Below are positions 1 to 8,623 of a stretch of 64,000 nucleotides of DNA, piece by piece. Origin of the DNA: QHXW01 sp035297145 (lineage in GTDB: Bacteria > Acidobacteriota > Terriglobia > Bryobacterales > Bryobacteraceae); contig DATGZN010000063.1 of the NCBI GenBank assembly GCA_035297145.1, positions 1-64,000 on the forward strand, given 5' to 3'. The notes beneath the pieces are model-generated. The model saw only the letters and a list, made by a program, of their open reading frames with translations, did not search any database and was not told where the DNA came from. The position numbers and the translations under genes were made by a program. Position 1 is the stretch's first letter. Each line of letters begins with the position of its first letter.

Positions 1-115
1 CAAGCAGTATGAAGTGGGTCATGGCTAGATGTTGACTGGTTCCTTGTTCTGCGCCCAGGTGCAGGTCTGCAGTATCGCTTTTCTCCGGCACGCGACTCCA
101 ATACATTACATCAAG

Positions 116-1969
116 CTATCCCGATTTCCTCCGCGGCACAAATTTCTGCTTAAGGGCCATTGCCTGGTTCAGATCGGCGGTGGCGCCGGCCATGTCTCCC
201 AAAGCTTTTTTTGCGGCAGCCCGGTTTTCGTACGCTTGCACGAATTGCGGCTGAAGGCGAATAGCTTCATTGAAGTCGGGGATGGCCTTTTCGTATTCCT
301 TGCGACGAAGATAAATCACTCCTCGTCCGTTCCAGGTGCGCGGGTTGTCGGGTGCCAGTTCCAAAGCGCGGTTGTAGTCGGCGAAAGCGCTGTCGTTCCG
401 ATTCAGACGCGCCTCACACACCGCACGGTCGTGGTAGGCCATGGCGCTATCCGGGTTGAGGCGGATGGCTTGCGAATAGTCTGCAATGGCCTTTTCCGGC
501 TGCTCCATACGCTGATACGCACCGGCGCGACCAAAATACGCGCGATAGTCGGGATTCGAAGCGATAGCCTTGGTAAAGTACGGCACCGCATCGGCATAGG
601 CACCGCGCTTCAGCAGAGCGCCGGCGCGAGTATACGGGTCGCCGCCACGAGGCGAATCGGCCGGAGGCGCAACCTTCACTTTGCTCTTCACGGAGGGCTT
701 TGATTGCGGCACTGCAGACACTGGATTGTTGGCTGGCGGACGCTCGTTTTTCAGCGCCTCCAACTGCGTCTTGACCTGGGTGGCGCTATTGCGCTGGTGA
801 TAGAGCCAGGCACCGGCGGCGAGTGCCGACGCCAACGTGGTCACCAGAGCCACGGCCGGCCAGTTGGACTTACGAAGCGCCTCAAAAGACGCAGCCGATG
901 GATGCTCCCAAGCCTTGCGAAGAGCGCCGGCAAACTCGCTACAAGTCTGATAGCGCGCGCCGGCGGTTTTGGAGAGAGCTTTGTGCAACACGCCGTCGAC
1001 CGCCGGATTCAGCAGGGAATTGTAAGTGGTTGCAGCCGGTGGTTCCTGATACAGCGTCTGGGCCGCCAGAGAGGCCATGGTATCGCCCTCAAACGGCTTT
1101 CGCCCGGTCAGCATGACATAGGCGACGGCTGCCAGCGCGTACTGATCGGTCTGGCCTGTCACCATCTCACCCTTCCATTGTTCGGGCGCCATGTAGTGTG
1201 GCGAGCCGATGGTGGTGGTGCTCTGCGTGAGCGGTGAGAATTGAGCGACCTTGGCGATGCCGAAATCGGCGATCTTCACCGTGCCATCCGGCTGCAACAT
1301 GATGTTGGCCGGCTTGATGTCGCGGTGAACCACGCCGCGACCGTGCGCGTAGTCCAGGGCATCCGCGCATTGCTGCACGATGCGCAGCACTTCGCCCGTC
1401 GAGCGGAGCGATTTCTCGTCGGCAATGGCCTGAAGGAGTGAGCGGCCAGCCACATATTCCATCACGATGTAGGCCGTATTGTCCTGTTCACTCACATCGT
1501 GGACGGCAACGATATTGGGGTGCGACAACCGTCCTGCGGCTTGCGATTCGCGCAGCAGGCGGGCACGCAACTCGGACGTCTCCGCGACCGTATCATCGAG
1601 GACTATGGTTTTGATCGCGACCGTGCGGCCGATGGCCGGATCCGTGGCGCGATAAACCACCCCCATTCCCCCTTTGCCGATTTGCTCCAGAAGCTGGTAC
1701 CGTCCGAGTTGCCGCGGGGGAACTGGGACAATGCCGGGCCGAGGCGGCGAGGCGGTGTTCACGCCCGAGGCCTGCGACGCCACCTCCTGAACCGCTGCCT
1801 TTAAGCAACTGTCGGCGCCATCGGCGAAAGCCAGCAGCGATTCAATTTCCTTGTGAAGGGAGGGATCGCCGGCACAGGACTGCTCCAGGAACGATGCTCG
1901 CTCGCCGGGCTCCTTTTCCAACGCAGCGTGGTACAGTTGCTCGACTTGGCGCCAACGGCCGGGGTCCAT
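116..1969 (-). CDS. Membrane-anchored Ser/Thr protein kinase with C-terminal TPRs
   Basis: Hanks-type kinase of 617 aa. Residues 1-60 form the small helical prefix common in acidobacterial kinases. The kinase domain (about 90-355) shows the glycine-rich loop IGKGGMG (97-103), VAIK with Lys120, HRDIKPAN with Asp217, DFG (235-237) and an APEQW activation segment end, so it should be catalytically active. One hydrophobic span (about 370-390) suggests a cytoplasmic kinase and an exported C-terminal half, which carries about five TPR units (445-605), probably a protein-binding surface. The ATG lies 6 nt after the stop of the upstream ECF sigma gene, so the two are co-transcribed; this sigma/kinase pairing is frequent in Solibacter-like genomes. 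The kinase may control or report to the sigma factor, which is inference. Confidence 0.95.
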   Translation of the reverse strand: MDPGRWRQVEQLYHAALEKEPGERASFLEQSCAGDPSLHKEIESLLAFADGADSCLKAAVQEVASQASGVNTASPPRPGIVPVPPRQLGRYQLLEQIGKGGMGVVYRATDPAIGRTVAIKTIVLDDTVAETSELRARLLRESQAAGRLSHPNIVAVHDVSEQDNTAYIVMEYVAGRSLLQAIADEKSLRSTGEVLRIVQQCADALDYAHGRGVVHRDIKPANIMLQPDGTVKIADFGIAKVAQFSPLTQSTTTIGSPHYMAPEQWKGEMVTGQTDQYALAAVAYVMLTGRKPFEGDTMASLAAQTLYQEPPAATTYNSLLNPAVDGVLHKALSKTAGARYQTCSEFAGALRKAWEHPSAASFEALRKSNWPAVALVTTLASALAAGAWLYHQRNSATQVKTQLEALKNERPPANNPVSAVPQSKPSVKSKVKVAPPADSPRGGDPYTRAGALLKRGAYADAVPYFTKAIASNPDYRAYFGRAGAYQRMEQPEKAIADYSQAIRLNPDSAMAYHDRAVCEARLNRNDSAFADYNRALELAPDNPRTWNGRGVIYLRRKEYEKAIPDFNEAIRLQPQFVQAYENRAAAKKALGDMAGATADLNQAMALKQKFVPRRKSG

Positions 1970-1975
1970 GGCGAC

Positions 1976-2584
1976 TTAAGTCCGGTTGCTGGGACGCGCC
2001 GGCGTCTCGCTCCGTTCTTCGATGCTCATTTCCCGGGCCAGCCAAGCCTTAGCGAGGCTCCAATCCCGATTTACAGTTTGGGGCGAAACTCCCAGAACGG
2101 AGGCAATATCGTCGGCATTCAGGCCTCCGAAATACCTCATCTCAACGATTTTAGCCTTGCGTGGGTCGAAGGCGGCGAGTTGGGTCAAAGCGTCGTCCAT
2201 GCGCACCAGCGCGGGATCCATTTCAGAGGAAACAATCAGCGCTTCATTCAGGTCCACGCGCCGCGCGCCGCCCCCGCGTTTAGCGAAACCCCTGGACCGC
2301 GCGTAATCGACCAGGATGCGGCGCATGAGCCTGGCGCCCACCGCAAAGAAATGAGCGCGGTCATGCCACTGCATCCTTTGTATATCGATGAGCCGGAGGT
2401 AGGCCTCGTTTACCAGGGCCGTCGCTTGTAGGGTGTGGCCGGTACGCTCGCTCGCCAGGCAGCGCTTGGCGATCTTGCGCAACTCGGGGTAGACCAAAAC
2501 CACGATGCGCTCCAGAGCGTCGGTATCGCCGCCGCTCCATGCCTGAAGCAGCCCGGTAATTTCCGTTGTTGGGACCGAGCTCAA
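1976..2584 (-). CDS. ECF-like RNA polymerase sigma factor (TIGR02999 type)
   Basis: 202 aa with sigma-70 region 2 (core LVNEAYLRL and a RRILVDYAR segment) and region 4 (FDPRKAKIVEMRYFGG, then a helix-turn-helix ending in SLAKAWLAREM). The layout is that of the acidobacterial/planctomycete sigma family often found next to Ser/Thr kinases. The start is a TTG with a GGAGG box 7 nt upstream. On the minus strand a TACAAT -10-like hexamer (2606-2611 in plus coordinates) lies just upstream, without a convincing -35. First gene of a two-gene operon with the TPR kinase. Its target promoters cannot be read from this window. Confidence 0.92.
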   Translation of the reverse strand: MSSVPTTEITGLLQAWSGGDTDALERIVVLVYPELRKIAKRCLASERTGHTLQATALVNEAYLRLIDIQRMQWHDRAHFFAVGARLMRRILVDYARSRGFAKRGGGARRVDLNEALIVSSEMDPALVRMDDALTQLAAFDPRKAKIVEMRYFGGLNADDIASVLGVSPQTVNRDWSLAKAWLAREMSIEERSETPARPSNRT

Positions 2585-2726
2585 AACGGGGCCTCCGTTT
2601 GCAGGATTGTAACATGGCCCCTGGCGAGCACATTTTTTCTGCCTCTCCGTTAGTAAATCCTACTCTGGTTCCCGCCTCTGGTGGTGTAGGCAAATCACCG
2701 GTCACTTGAGACCGAAAGAGGGATTT

Positions 2727-4457
2727 ATGAATCGAGGAAGACTATTCTTTGGCGCGTTGCTTCTGAGCAGCACCCTGGCGGTGGAGGGGCAAAACAATCC
2801 GTCAGGAATCATCCAAACGCTGGCGGGCAACGGCGACCCGTCGGTGCTGAGCCCGCAGGCGGTCGCTGTAGACCTGGACGGCAACTTGTACATTGCCGAG
2901 CCGGATAACAACCGCGTGCAGATGTTGCCGCGAGGCGGCGCCCTTCAGCCATTCGCCGGCAGCGTGAATCCCGGCGACTCGGGCGACGAAGGTCCGGCTG
3001 CCGCGGCTCAATTCGTAGCGCCGAGCGGGGTTGCGGTAGACCGGGCGGGAAACGTCTATATCGCCGATACGGCAAATCACAACGTTCGCAAGGTGACCGC
3101 CGACGGCATCGTCCACCATTTCGCGGGCTCCGGATCGCCTGGATTCGACGGAGACGGTGGACCGGCGAGTTCCGCATCGCTGTTCCTGCCCAGCGGCCTG
3201 GCAGTGGATGGCAACGGCAACGTCTACATCGCCGATTCCAATAACCAACGCATCCGCAAGGTGACTCCGGACGGGACCATCACCACCATCGCGGGAAATG
3301 GAGACATCAATTCGACTGGAGACGAAGGTCCGGCGACCGATGCCGGCGTTCCAGCTCCCAGCAGCGTAGCCGTCGATGGCGCCGGAAATGTGTACGTCAC
3401 CGAGCCATTGGATCATGTTGTGCGCAAGATCACGACGGATGGAATGATTCACACGGTTGCGGGCATAGTGGACTCGTCGGGTTTCAGCGGCGACGGCGGG
3501 CCTGCGACATCGGCGCAACTTTGGGCGCCGGGCGGCGTGGCTTTGGACTTCAACGGAGCCCTCTACATCGCCGATACAAACAATCAGAGGATTCGGAAGG
3601 TGGCAGCGAACGGAGTAATCAGGACAATCGCCGGATCAACCAGCAACGCCGTTCTTCTCGGCGGGTTCAGTGGTGACGGCGGGCCGGCGACTTCCGCGGA
3701 ATTGAACCAGCCGATGGGCTTGGCGCTTGATACCCGCGGGGCACTTTACGTCGCTGACTATCAGAACCAGAGAGTACGACAGATCCACGTGTCCGGATTA
3801 CGGAGCATCGAATTCTCAGGGTATACCTGGGTTGTGGAATCGAGCCGCGGGAAGGTTGGACCAGGGCCAAACTACTTCTCCGACGGCACCAACAACGTAT
3901 GGGTGGACGATCAGGGCCGGTTGCACCTAAGAATGACCCTTGAAGCCGATGGATGGCACTGCGCCGAGGTGCTGCTGACCCAGTCGCTCGGATATGGCAC
4001 CTATCGTTTCTACCTCAATAGTCCGGTTGACGATTTAGATCCGAACGTGGTTTTCGGGATTTACACGTACGACAACAATCCAGCCGATAATCACCGCGAG
4101 TTGGACATCGAGTTCTCACGCTGGGCGAAGCCGTTCAGCATGGACTCCCAATACGTGGTGCAGCCGGGCAGGATCGCGCAGAACGTGGTGCGGTTTGACA
4201 TGCCGCAGAATCTCCCCCAGAGCACGCATAGTTTCCGCTGGGAGAATGGGACCGCGACCTTCCTGAGCATACCTGGATTCTACGATCCACAAGCGAGCAA
4301 TCCGGGCCCGACGATCATGCAGCACACCTTCACCAGCGGCGTGCCGGTACCGGGCGCCGAGACCGTACGGTTCAATCTTTGGCTGTACAAAGGGGTTCCA
4401 CCGGCCAGCGATGCGCCGGTAGAAGTGGTGATCGGTAAGTTCGAATTTGTCCAGTAA
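2727..4457 (+). CDS. Secreted NHL-repeat beta-propeller fused to a GH16-like domain
   Basis: About 576 aa. A TTG 21 nt upstream is in frame, but the ATG at 2727 has a GAGGGA box 4-6 nt before it and begins a clear signal peptide (MNRGRLFFGALLLSSTLAVEG), so I start there. Residues about 30-350 hold five or six NHL units of the form GVAVDxxGNVYIADxxNxRIRKV separated by GDGGPA loops, a secreted beta-propeller. The last about 220 residues are different: a jelly-roll-like domain with HRELDIEF near residues 457-463. ELDIE fits the ExDxE catalytic motif of GH16 glucanases without the beta-bulge residue. Divergent from the sigma/kinase operon. A carbohydrate-cleaving or -binding role is inferred; NHL+GH16-like fusions are not a standard architecture I can name. 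Confidence 0.85.
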   Translation: MNRGRLFFGALLLSSTLAVEGQNNPSGIIQTLAGNGDPSVLSPQAVAVDLDGNLYIAEPDNNRVQMLPRGGALQPFAGSVNPGDSGDEGPAAAAQFVAPSGVAVDRAGNVYIADTANHNVRKVTADGIVHHFAGSGSPGFDGDGGPASSASLFLPSGLAVDGNGNVYIADSNNQRIRKVTPDGTITTIAGNGDINSTGDEGPATDAGVPAPSSVAVDGAGNVYVTEPLDHVVRKITTDGMIHTVAGIVDSSGFSGDGGPATSAQLWAPGGVALDFNGALYIADTNNQRIRKVAANGVIRTIAGSTSNAVLLGGFSGDGGPATSAELNQPMGLALDTRGALYVADYQNQRVRQIHVSGLRSIEFSGYTWVVESSRGKVGPGPNYFSDGTNNVWVDDQGRLHLRMTLEADGWHCAEVLLTQSLGYGTYRFYLNSPVDDLDPNVVFGIYTYDNNPADNHRELDIEFSRWAKPFSMDSQYVVQPGRIAQNVVRFDMPQNLPQSTHSFRWENGTATFLSIPGFYDPQASNPGPTIMQHTFTSGVPVPGAETVRFNLWLYKGVPPASDAPVEVVIGKFEFVQ

Positions 4458-4490
4458 GGATTTCAAAATCCGGATACGTGCGAATCTTGA

Positions 4491-4524
4491 GGGCATGGCG
4501 GGCCAAACCGGGCTTGCCATGCCC
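4491..4524. terminator. Hairpin between convergent genes
   Basis: A perfect 9-bp inverted repeat, GGGCATGGC (4491-4499) and GCCATGCCC (4516-4524), with a 16-nt loop lies midway between two convergent stops. No clean U-run follows on either strand, so it may be a bidirectional transcript end or an mRNA-stabilising hairpin. Confidence 0.5.
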
Positions 4525-4583
4525 TGTTGCTTTGGAAGCACCTAGTTCTTCGCCCTCACTTCCACGAACATCCGGTCGTGCGT

Positions 4584-5840
4584 TCACCAGTTCAGGACCA
4601 CCGCCTGTCCCGCTGCTACGGCTACCGGCCGCGCGTTGTTCCCCACCTTGACCGAATATTTGCCACCGGGCAGTGAAACCGGCTGGTTGAGCTGCTTGGA
4701 GGCAAGTTGCGTGCCAGCGAGATCGAACACGTAGTAATACTCCGAGCCGGTGGATTTTACGGTCAAGGTACCGGCTTGGTATTCGTTCGTGCGGGCCGGT
4801 TCCGTGCGCACCTCAATGGGTACGTTGTTCACCTTTGCCCGATACTCGCCCGGCACGAGCGATACAGGCCGTCCCAGATGCGCGGAGGCCAGTTGTGTTC
4901 CCGCGGTATCGAAGATGTAGTAATACTCGTCCGTCGTCCCCTGCACCACCACCGCGCCTGCTTTCACTTCGGTGGGCGTTGCGGGAGTCACGGTTGCTGG
5001 GGTGATCGAGTTGTTTACCTTGACGTTGTAGCTGCCGGGAAAGAATGCCATGGAGCGCGCGAGGTGCGCGGATGCAAGCTGTGTACCGCCGGTGTCGAAC
5101 ACGTAGTAATACTCGTCGGTTGTGCCCTGGGTTACGAGTGTGCCCACCGGAACGCTCGAACCCTCACCCGCGCGCACCTCGACCTTGGCCTGACTGTTAT
5201 TGACCTTCACGGTGTAGCTACCCGCAAAAAGGCCTAGCGCTTTGCTCAAATGACTGCTGGCGAGCTGTTTTGATCCGGTGTCGAAAACGTAGAAGTACTC
5301 GTCGGTGCCAGCCTCCACATTGACCGTTCCTGGCTTCAGCTCTGTTGTCGAACCGGCCTGTACATTCGCCGTAATTTCGGAGTTGTTCAATCGCACACGG
5401 TAACTTGCGGGAAACAGCGAGAGCGCGCTGCCCAGGTGTGCGGAGGCCAGTTGTGTACCGGCATTGTCGAATATGTAGTAGTACTCATCCGTTTTGGCGC
5501 TCGTCAGGACGGCGCCAGTCGAGCATTTAGTGAGCGTCTTCTCCTGCGCTACAACCGGGTGCGCCGAATTGTTCAACTTCAATTGATAATCGCCGGGCTT
5601 CACCGGCAGAAGCCCATTGACGGCGTGGCTTCCGATCTGCTTCCCAGTGCCGTCGAATGCGTAGAAGTAGGCGTCGGTCGATGCAAGCACCTGTACGGCG
5701 CCTTGACCGGAGGGAACCTCTGCGGTGGCTGGAAGCGGTTCGTAAGTGCACAGGCTGTCCGGGGGCGGGGCTTTCTTGCAGCTAGGCTGGGTCAGAACGG
5801 TAAATGCGGCAATCCACAGTGCGGCGTGACCACGCGTCAT
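4584..5840 (-). CDS. Exported protein of six tandem about 58-residue repeats
   Basis: I start at the ATG at 5840 because AGGAG lies 7-8 nt upstream and it begins a signal sequence (MTRGHAALWIAAFTVLTQPSC); a longer reading from 5903 is unlikely. The 418-aa product ends its signal at a Cys (TQPSCKK) that resembles but does not match a lipobox, so it may be a lipoprotein. The rest is six units with the core DEYYYxFDxxGTQLASxHL followed by a PGxYxVKVNN strand and a linker. The YYYVFD and KVNN elements suggest small beta domains that read a value (FD..G) and anchor a loop. I recognise no named family. It is divergent from the zinc-ribbon/RDD gene with about 210 bp between them. Function unknown. 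Confidence 0.85.
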   Translation of the reverse strand: MTRGHAALWIAAFTVLTQPSCKKAPPPDSLCTYEPLPATAEVPSGQGAVQVLASTDAYFYAFDGTGKQIGSHAVNGLLPVKPGDYQLKLNNSAHPVVAQEKTLTKCSTGAVLTSAKTDEYYYIFDNAGTQLASAHLGSALSLFPASYRVRLNNSEITANVQAGSTTELKPGTVNVEAGTDEYFYVFDTGSKQLASSHLSKALGLFAGSYTVKVNNSQAKVEVRAGEGSSVPVGTLVTQGTTDEYYYVFDTGGTQLASAHLARSMAFFPGSYNVKVNNSITPATVTPATPTEVKAGAVVVQGTTDEYYYIFDTAGTQLASAHLGRPVSLVPGEYRAKVNNVPIEVRTEPARTNEYQAGTLTVKSTGSEYYYVFDLAGTQLASKQLNQPVSLPGGKYSVKVGNNARPVAVAAGQAVVLNW

Positions 5841-6052
5841 TTTCGTAGGCTCCTGGCTTTTGGTATGCGGAAGCATCATATGACGGCGCGCCCCACGGTT
5901 CAAGCCACCGCGTCCTGAGGTCGCCGCGCAGAATCCGTCCAGGTTCCAACTCTCCGATCCGTCCTGAGCCCCAGTCGGAAGAAACAGGTGTATACTGCGT
6001 CCTAACCGGAACCTTGAGAGTCATCCTTGGAAACGGTTAGGGAGGCATGGAT

Positions 6053-7681
6053 ATGTTCTGCGGTTCATGCGGCAGCCCGGTCGCCGAAGGCGTGCGCTTC
6101 TGTGGGAACTGCGGCAAGCCCACCGCCCCAGCCTCGCCGGCTGAAGCCACCCCGGTTCAATCTGCAACCCCATTCCCGGCGACTCCCATGCAGGCGGCGC
6201 CTTCGGGGCAGGCTGCTGTTCCGATCCAAGCGACGGCCTCCTTTCAGGCTGCGGCGCCGGCCCCTGCGTTCGCTCCGCCACCCCCGCCTGCGGCACCACT
6301 CCAGGATGTGGGGAGCCCGGCTTCTCTGATCGGTGGCTTTCGACTGGCAGGAATGGGCGAACGACTGGTCGCGGCGATTCTCGACATGATCGTCGTCGGG
6401 ATCATATTTGCGGTGGCCGGGATGGCGATCGCGGCCCGATTAGGCGGAGCCACGGATAGCGGTTTCTCTCTCAATGGCATGCCAGCGCTAATCACAATCG
6501 GCATCACGTGCATTGCCGGATTTCTGTACTACTGGCTGGCGGAAGGACTTTTCGGCGCCACATTGGGCAAAGGCATCACCGGGATCCAGGTGCGAGAGAA
6601 AACCGGCGCTCGCTGCAATATGAAGGGGTCACTGATTCGCAACCTCCTCAGGATCGTCGATGCCGTTGGCGTTTATCTGGTTGGGTTTCTCATCGCGATC
6701 TTCTCGAAAGCCCGGCAGCGCTTGGGTGACCATGTGGCGGGCACGATCGTAGTGGAGAGGAACACCCCGAAGGCGTTGCGCATCGGCCTGGTCATTGTGT
6801 GGTTCGCGATGATCGCGGGCGGCCTGACTTGCGCTTATCTGATTCACCGGACTGCTCCGGAAATGGTAACTGGGGAGTTTGTCGCACTTCCCTCCACGAT
6901 CCCGATGACGGCGACAGGCCGCCTCACAGTGGGGAATTTCGCCTTTACCGAGGGTAAGGGCGGACCAGCTCGCGCCGCGGCACTCTATAAGCCCGGCGAT
7001 AACGTGTTTATCAAATACGACGTCGCGGGATTTGCCAGAGACGCGGGGGGAGTTCCGCATCTGCATTTCCTGTTGACCGCACTCGATCCGGCCGGCGTGC
7101 CGCTCCATGAACCGTGGACCATCCGATTCAGCCAACCTCTTGATCGGGGTGCACCCGTGAACGGAACCCTGGGGTTGACCGTACCGTCCTTTGCTCCCCC
7201 GGGAGCTTACAAGATCGTCACAAAAGTCTCCGACGAGGTCAGCAATGCGAATCTCGAAATGACACCGGCCTTTCAAGTGGATGCCCCCGCCGTCGCAGTC
7301 CCGCACGGCCCGGAAATCCGGGATTTGCAACTTTCACGCGCTGAAAATGGTCCTCCGGAAACTGATCCGGGGTTCGAGACCGGCGCCACCGTGTACATGA
7401 CCTGCAACGTATTTGGCCTGCAATTTCAGAACGATCGCACCAACGCCAGCATGAACCACAAGGTTCTTGGGCCGGACGGCAAGGTTCTTCTGGACACTCC
7501 GGGTTTTGTCGACCTCAGCGAGTCGTCCTATTACCGGCCGGCGACCTACCGGGTGCACGTCCATAGCCAGATAACCATTCCGTCCGGCATGATGAAAGGC
7601 GTTTACACGGATCAATACTCAGTGGTAGACAGCGTATCGAATCAGACCATCACGCAGGAAGCGAAATTTGAAGTCAGGTAA
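6053..7681 (+). CDS. Zinc-ribbon and RDD-domain membrane protein
   Basis: Two in-frame ATGs are close together; GGGAGG at 6040-6045 is 7 nt from the one at 6053 but only 1 nt from 6047, so 6053 is preferred (542 aa). The N terminus has paired Cys ribbons (MFCGSCG..CGNCGKP), then a Pro/Ala/Gln-rich linker (about 25-90), then an RDD domain: GERLVAAILDMIVVGIIFAVAG, a second and third membrane span and the GKGITGIQVREKTG and RQRLGDHVAGTIVVER signatures. A further span (about 245-265) leads to an extracytoplasmic beta-rich region of about 270 residues with two similar halves. RDD proteins are membrane proteins of mostly unknown or ion-transport-related role; the ribbon could sense metal or redox state. 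Partner gene may be the divergent six-repeat protein. Confidence 0.88.
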   Translation: MFCGSCGSPVAEGVRFCGNCGKPTAPASPAEATPVQSATPFPATPMQAAPSGQAAVPIQATASFQAAAPAPAFAPPPPPAAPLQDVGSPASLIGGFRLAGMGERLVAAILDMIVVGIIFAVAGMAIAARLGGATDSGFSLNGMPALITIGITCIAGFLYYWLAEGLFGATLGKGITGIQVREKTGARCNMKGSLIRNLLRIVDAVGVYLVGFLIAIFSKARQRLGDHVAGTIVVERNTPKALRIGLVIVWFAMIAGGLTCAYLIHRTAPEMVTGEFVALPSTIPMTATGRLTVGNFAFTEGKGGPARAAALYKPGDNVFIKYDVAGFARDAGGVPHLHFLLTALDPAGVPLHEPWTIRFSQPLDRGAPVNGTLGLTVPSFAPPGAYKIVTKVSDEVSNANLEMTPAFQVDAPAVAVPHGPEIRDLQLSRAENGPPETDPGFETGATVYMTCNVFGLQFQNDRTNASMNHKVLGPDGKVLLDTPGFVDLSESSYYRPATYRVHVHSQITIPSGMMKGVYTDQYSVVDSVSNQTITQEAKFEVR

Positions 7682-7871
7682 GTCATATTTCACCGCAGAT
7701 CGCTTCGTATCAACGTGATGTCCGCCATTATCGGAAGGTATTGGATCAGACGTCAGCAGGCATCACGGCACCCTTGATTTCACTAGCTGCTCGACTTCTG
7801 GGGAAACTTCGATCGACGGCTGGGAAGCCAAGCTGACTACACGGCCCCTGCCGTTCGTGTCTCCGGAGGGT

Positions 7872-8124
7872 TCACGCGTAATCTTTGGCTCCGTCCTCGT
7901 TCTCGACAGCCGCGATTTCGTTCACAATCCAAAGCGAGATACCGCTGAGCCGGAGACCTTCCGATAGTGGCCTTTGTGAGCCGGGCCCTTGAGCGGTTTT
8001 ACGAGGCCCCGGAAGGGTCTTCTTCGAATACGGCAAGGTCATCGACGATGCGTTTGCGGCGATCGGGCGGGATCGCGTTAAGCTGTTTTGCGGCTTCGGC
8101 GTGAACGTGGACGGTCCAGGTCAT
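7872..8124 (-). pseudogene. Decayed RelE/ParE-like toxin next to an AbrB-type antitoxin
   Basis: An ATG at 8124, overlapping the end of the antitoxin gene by 47 nt, opens a frame MTWTVHVHAEAAKQLNAIPP.. that ends EEDPSGAS and a stop at 7999. In the next frame the sequence continues LVKPLKGPAHKGHYRKVSG, and a further frame gives ISLWIVNEIAAVENEDGAKDY to a stop at 7872. Read together these follow the RelE/ParE toxin plan: N-terminal strand, helix with PPDxRxRI, DPSG, VKPLKG, HYRK and a final strand region. At least two frameshifts separate the pieces, so the toxin is very probably dead. The assignment rests on motif order only. Confidence 0.55.
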
Positions 8125-8392
8125 GGCGCAGTTCATCGAGAGTCACATACTTGCCCTGGCGCATCTCCCGCTCGGCCTTCCGGACGAGGGCGCTTTCTTT
8201 TGGACTGAGAACGTCGTCGGGATCGACCAACCGTTTGGGCTTGATCAGCACGCCGTTGGCCTGTTTGCGAAAAGCCACGAAATCTCCCTCACGCAGGTTG
8301 AACGTTTCGAGGATATCGCGCGGAATGACCACTTGGCGGCACTGCCCCACGCGTCCGATCCTCTCCTCGGTTGTGGCCGTCTTCGTTGCCAT
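8078..8392 (-). CDS. AbrB/SpoVT-type antitoxin DNA-binding protein
   Basis: 104 aa. Residues 9-55 match a swapped-hairpin AbrB domain: RIGRVGQCRQVVIPRDILETFNL.. with REGDFVAFRKQANGVLIKPK. The charged C terminus (SPKESALVRKAEREMRQGKYVTLDEL) is typical of the toxin-binding tail of antitoxins that pair with RelE/ParE toxins, where the toxin start often overlaps the antitoxin end, as seen here. Because the adjacent toxin appears frameshifted, this may be an orphan antitoxin kept as a regulator or as protection against related toxins. The ATG at 8392 has no strong Shine-Dalgarno box. Confidence 0.85.
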   Translation of the reverse strand: MATKTATTEERIGRVGQCRQVVIPRDILETFNLREGDFVAFRKQANGVLIKPKRLVDPDDVLSPKESALVRKAEREMRQGKYVTLDELRHDLDRPRSRRSRKTA

Positions 8393-8623
8393 GTCTTCAG
8401 ATTATCTGAACGGCAGAAACTGTTCAAGCGCGGCTCTCAAGTTGTTTGCGTCCAAGAGTAGAAAACACCGTTGGTGAAGCTGGCCTGGTTGTTAGCGGTC
8501 AAAGGAGAAGAGCTTATGAGGGGAAATTCGGTGACAGACAACGAAAATCCGAAATGGCCAGCCATCGGTTGGCGGCGATTGCCTTCGGCGGAATTTCGAA
8601 GCCAGCCCGAATTGAGTCTGACC
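8393..8623. other. Intergenic region with possible REP/Y1-transposon end remnants
   Basis: About 230 bp without a convincing gene. It contains AAATTCGGTGACAGACAACG (8523-8542) and AATTGAGTCTGACCCTATTC (8610-8629). Phrases of this kind recur in acidobacterial and other genomes at the edges of Y1/REP-associated transposases; that is recollection, not something shown here. No transposase is present, so at most these are relics. Confidence 0.3.

Noticed and set aside
29..703. Plus-strand frame at the left edge
   Set aside because: Antisense to the TPR part of the kinase; no signal or motif.
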